Position numbers and translations under genes: made by a program. A model generated the notes under the pieces. The model had not been told where the DNA came from. It did not search any database and saw only the letters and a program-made list of their open reading frames with translations. 64,000 bases of DNA, from positions 62,001 through 126,000 of the forward strand of contig JBPOIJ010000034.1 of assembly GCA_052034585.1 (NCBI GenBank), in the 5' to 3' direction. Origin of the DNA: Xiheimicrobium sp052034585 (GTDB lineage Bacteria; Myxococcota; Myxococcia; Myxococcales; Myxococcaceae). Below are positions 62,574 to 64,000 of the stretch, piece after piece. The first letter of the stretch is position 1. Every line of letters starts with the position of its first letter.

Positions 62574-64000
62574 TCAGAGGGCGGGAGTGAAGTGACGGAG
62601 AGAGAACTCGCGAGCCTGGGTCAGCGCGCGGCCGACGTCCTTGAGGCTGCCGGTCGCCGAGGCGTTCTGGAGCGCCGAGAGCACGCAGCCGTCAGTCGTC
62701 GCCTCATCGCGTCCAGTGAAGGAACGGAAGACGTTTCGCGCGTAGCAGGCGTGGAAGCGGTCGGAGCTCGCGAGCGCAGCCGAGAGCTCGAGGGCGTCGT
62801 GGGTGGTGGTGTCGGCCTCTCGGCTGATGAAGCTGGTGGCGGCGAAGTCGACCGGCTCCCAGCGCACGATGGCGCCGCTCGCGTCGTGAATCGGCTCCTG
62901 ACGGCGGTTGCGACCGAAGGCGTCGTATTGCTCGAGCGCGAAGCCCAGCGGGTTGACGATGTGCGTGTGGCAGCCCGCGCAGGCAGTGCCCGGAATCTGC
63001 GTCTTGGCGGCGACGAGGTTGCGCACGGTCGGCACCGCGGGCGGCTGGTACTGCTCGGGCGTCGAGACGTTCGCGGGCGGCTCCATCACCCCGCAGAGGT
63101 ACTCGACCTGCAACCGCGCGCCGCGGTGAATCGGGTTGGTGTCGGGGTAGCCGGAGAGCAGGAAGGCGGCGCGAGTGAAGAGCCCGGCGCGCTGGCCCGG
63201 GGGAAGGGAGACGACCTGGGAGGCCTCTCCATTCCACGCGGCGACGCCGTAGACCGAGGCGACGTCGGCGGAGCGGGCGAACGAGCGCGTGCTGGTGAGC
63301 GCGTCGCGCATCGAGCCCGCCGGCGCATCGAAGGTGTAGTGGGTCATCATCGCGACCTGCTCGTCGAACGCGTCGAGGCGGAACTGCGAGAGGTCGAGCG
63401 AGGCGGGCAGCGGCGCGCCCAGCCGATCTGGATCCTGCACCGCGAGCGCCGAGGTCGCCGACGGGTTGAAGCCGGGCACCCGGTTGAGCCGCAGCCACTG
63501 GCGGTAGAAGCCCTCGAAGTGCTCGCGCGCCCGAGGCTGCGAGAGGAGCCGGTCGGCCTGTTCGGCGAGCGTGTTGCCCGAGCCGGTGAAGTTCGCCCGC
63601 GCGGCAGCGAAGAGCGCGTCGTCGGGCATCGAGCCGGTGAGGGTGAACGAGAGCCGAGACGCGAGCTCGAAGGGCGTCAGGCGCACGAGATCGTCGCGGC
63701 CGTTCTCCAAAGTGCCCTTCAGCTCGGTCCGGAAGAGGAAGCCCGGGGCGAGGAGGAACGCCGCGATGAGTCCGCGATACCCTCCGTAGGTCGCGTCGTC
63801 GTAGGCCCCTCGATAGAACGCGGCGTCGCCGTCGGCCAGGTCGAGCGGCCGCCGCAGCGCGCGCTCTCCGAAGCTGGCGATGAAGGCGTCGACGCACCCG
63901 CTCGAGGTCACGGAGGAACAGGCCGTTCCACCTGCGAACGCGCGCACGAAGGTCGCCAGCCGGTTCGAGTCGGCCGAGAGCCAGGTCGCCACGCCCGTCG
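62574..64000 (-). CDS. DUF1592/DUF1588/DUF1585-type cytochrome-like protein, 5' end cut by window edge
   Basis: The frame is open to base 64000, so the N-terminus is missing; a GTG at 63992 is internal. The visible 475 residues hold, in order, DUF1595/1592-like blocks (ERALRRPLDLADGDAAFY, YRGLIAAFLLAPGFLFRTEL, HFEGFYRQWLRLNRVPGFN), a DUF1588-like block (RAAFLLSGYPDTNPIHRGA) with a CxxCH haem site (GTACAGCHTHIVNPLGFALE), and a DUF1585-like tail (ACYARNVFRSFTGRDEATT). It is probably a secreted multi-domain cytochrome working with the DUF1552 protein encoded 1 nt downstream. Confidence 0.92.
   Translation of the reverse strand, partial: TGVATWLSADSNRLATFVRAFAGGTACSSVTSSGCVDAFIASFGERALRRPLDLADGDAAFYRGAYDDATYGGYRGLIAAFLLAPGFLFRTELKGTLENGRDDLVRLTPFELASRLSFTLTGSMPDDALFAAARANFTGSGNTLAEQADRLLSQPRAREHFEGFYRQWLRLNRVPGFNPSATSALAVQDPDRLGAPLPASLDLSQFRLDAFDEQVAMMTHYTFDAPAGSMRDALTSTRSFARSADVASVYGVAAWNGEASQVVSLPPGQRAGLFTRAAFLLSGYPDTNPIHRGARLQVEYLCGVMEPPANVSTPEQYQPPAVPTVRNLVAAKTQIPGTACAGCHTHIVNPLGFALEQYDAFGRNRRQEPIHDASGAIVRWEPVDFAATSFISREADTTTHDALELSAALASSDRFHACYARNVFRSFTGRDEATTDGCVLSALQNASATGSLKDVGRALTQAREFSLRHFTPAL

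Overview
This 64 kb window is GC-rich (about two thirds G+C, with coding third positions almost all G or C). Its gene content points to Myxococcota, a myxobacterium in the broad sense: many secreted lipoproteins with Gly/Ser- or Asp-Ala-Gly-rich stalks, an FHA-Ser/Thr kinase-PEGA protein, MopE-type metal-binding repeats, a TIGR02996-like protein, a DUF1592/DUF1552 pair, and an exopolysaccharide locus in which the initiating transferase sits beside its flippase as in Myxococcus. The genus cannot be decided from the sequence. I see no rRNA, tRNA, CRISPR array, insertion sequence or prophage.

Layout. 1-12.1 kb, minus strand: surface-polysaccharide block read toward the left edge (GH44 hydrolase, small membrane protein, fused Wzz-Wzy protein, then from its own promoter region a priming glycosyltransferase and a Wzx flippase), followed by a secreted coiled-coil protein and a tandem-domain TauD-like dioxygenase cut by the window edge. 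12.2-18.2 kb: a GNAT protein coupled to a ferredoxin, a membrane protein pair, a serpin lipoprotein and other lipoproteins. 18.3-23.6 kb, minus: FHA-kinase, TPR-PEGA protein, PTS EIIC and EIID, and an OmpR-type response regulator, closely packed. 23.8-28.0 kb: a MopE-like c-type-cytochrome-like protein and an ECF42-type sigma factor, with its likely DGPF/YCII target, which here is a tandem fusion preceded by a plausible ECF42 promoter. 28-36 kb: secreted repeat and barrel proteins, a PilZ-like protein, a 30-bp minisatellite and a histone-H1-like protein. 36-46 kb: M3 peptidase lipoprotein, LysR regulator, ABC-F protein, a rearranged PEP-synthase-like protein, and a truncated haemoglobin. 46-50 kb: TIGR02996-like protein, alpha/beta hydrolase and an uncharacterised protein. 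50.2-55.5 kb, minus: a five-gene Lol-like system (LolA-like protein, two FtsX-type permeases, LolD-like ATPase, outer-membrane barrel). 55.7-64 kb: BNR-type and RCC1-type lipoproteins, an ECF sigma-FecR pair, and DUF1552 and DUF1592 secreted proteins, the last cut by the right edge.

How it fits together. The window is almost wholly about the cell envelope: making and trimming an exopolysaccharide, moving lipoproteins or lipids to the outer membrane, displaying many lipoproteins, and sensing the envelope through a kinase, two ECF systems and a response regulator. Many neighbours are translationally coupled by ATGA or GTGA overlaps, and one probable CTG start uses the same arrangement.

The most unusual items are the two-domain dioxygenase whose first copy has lost its metal-binding His, the Wzz-Wzy fusion, the EIIC-EIID-response regulator operon without EIIA/EIIB, the tandem DGPF protein with its ECF42-like promoter, and a CTG start with a strong Shine-Dalgarno. 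All functional statements come from reading the sequence and recalling family features; no search was run.
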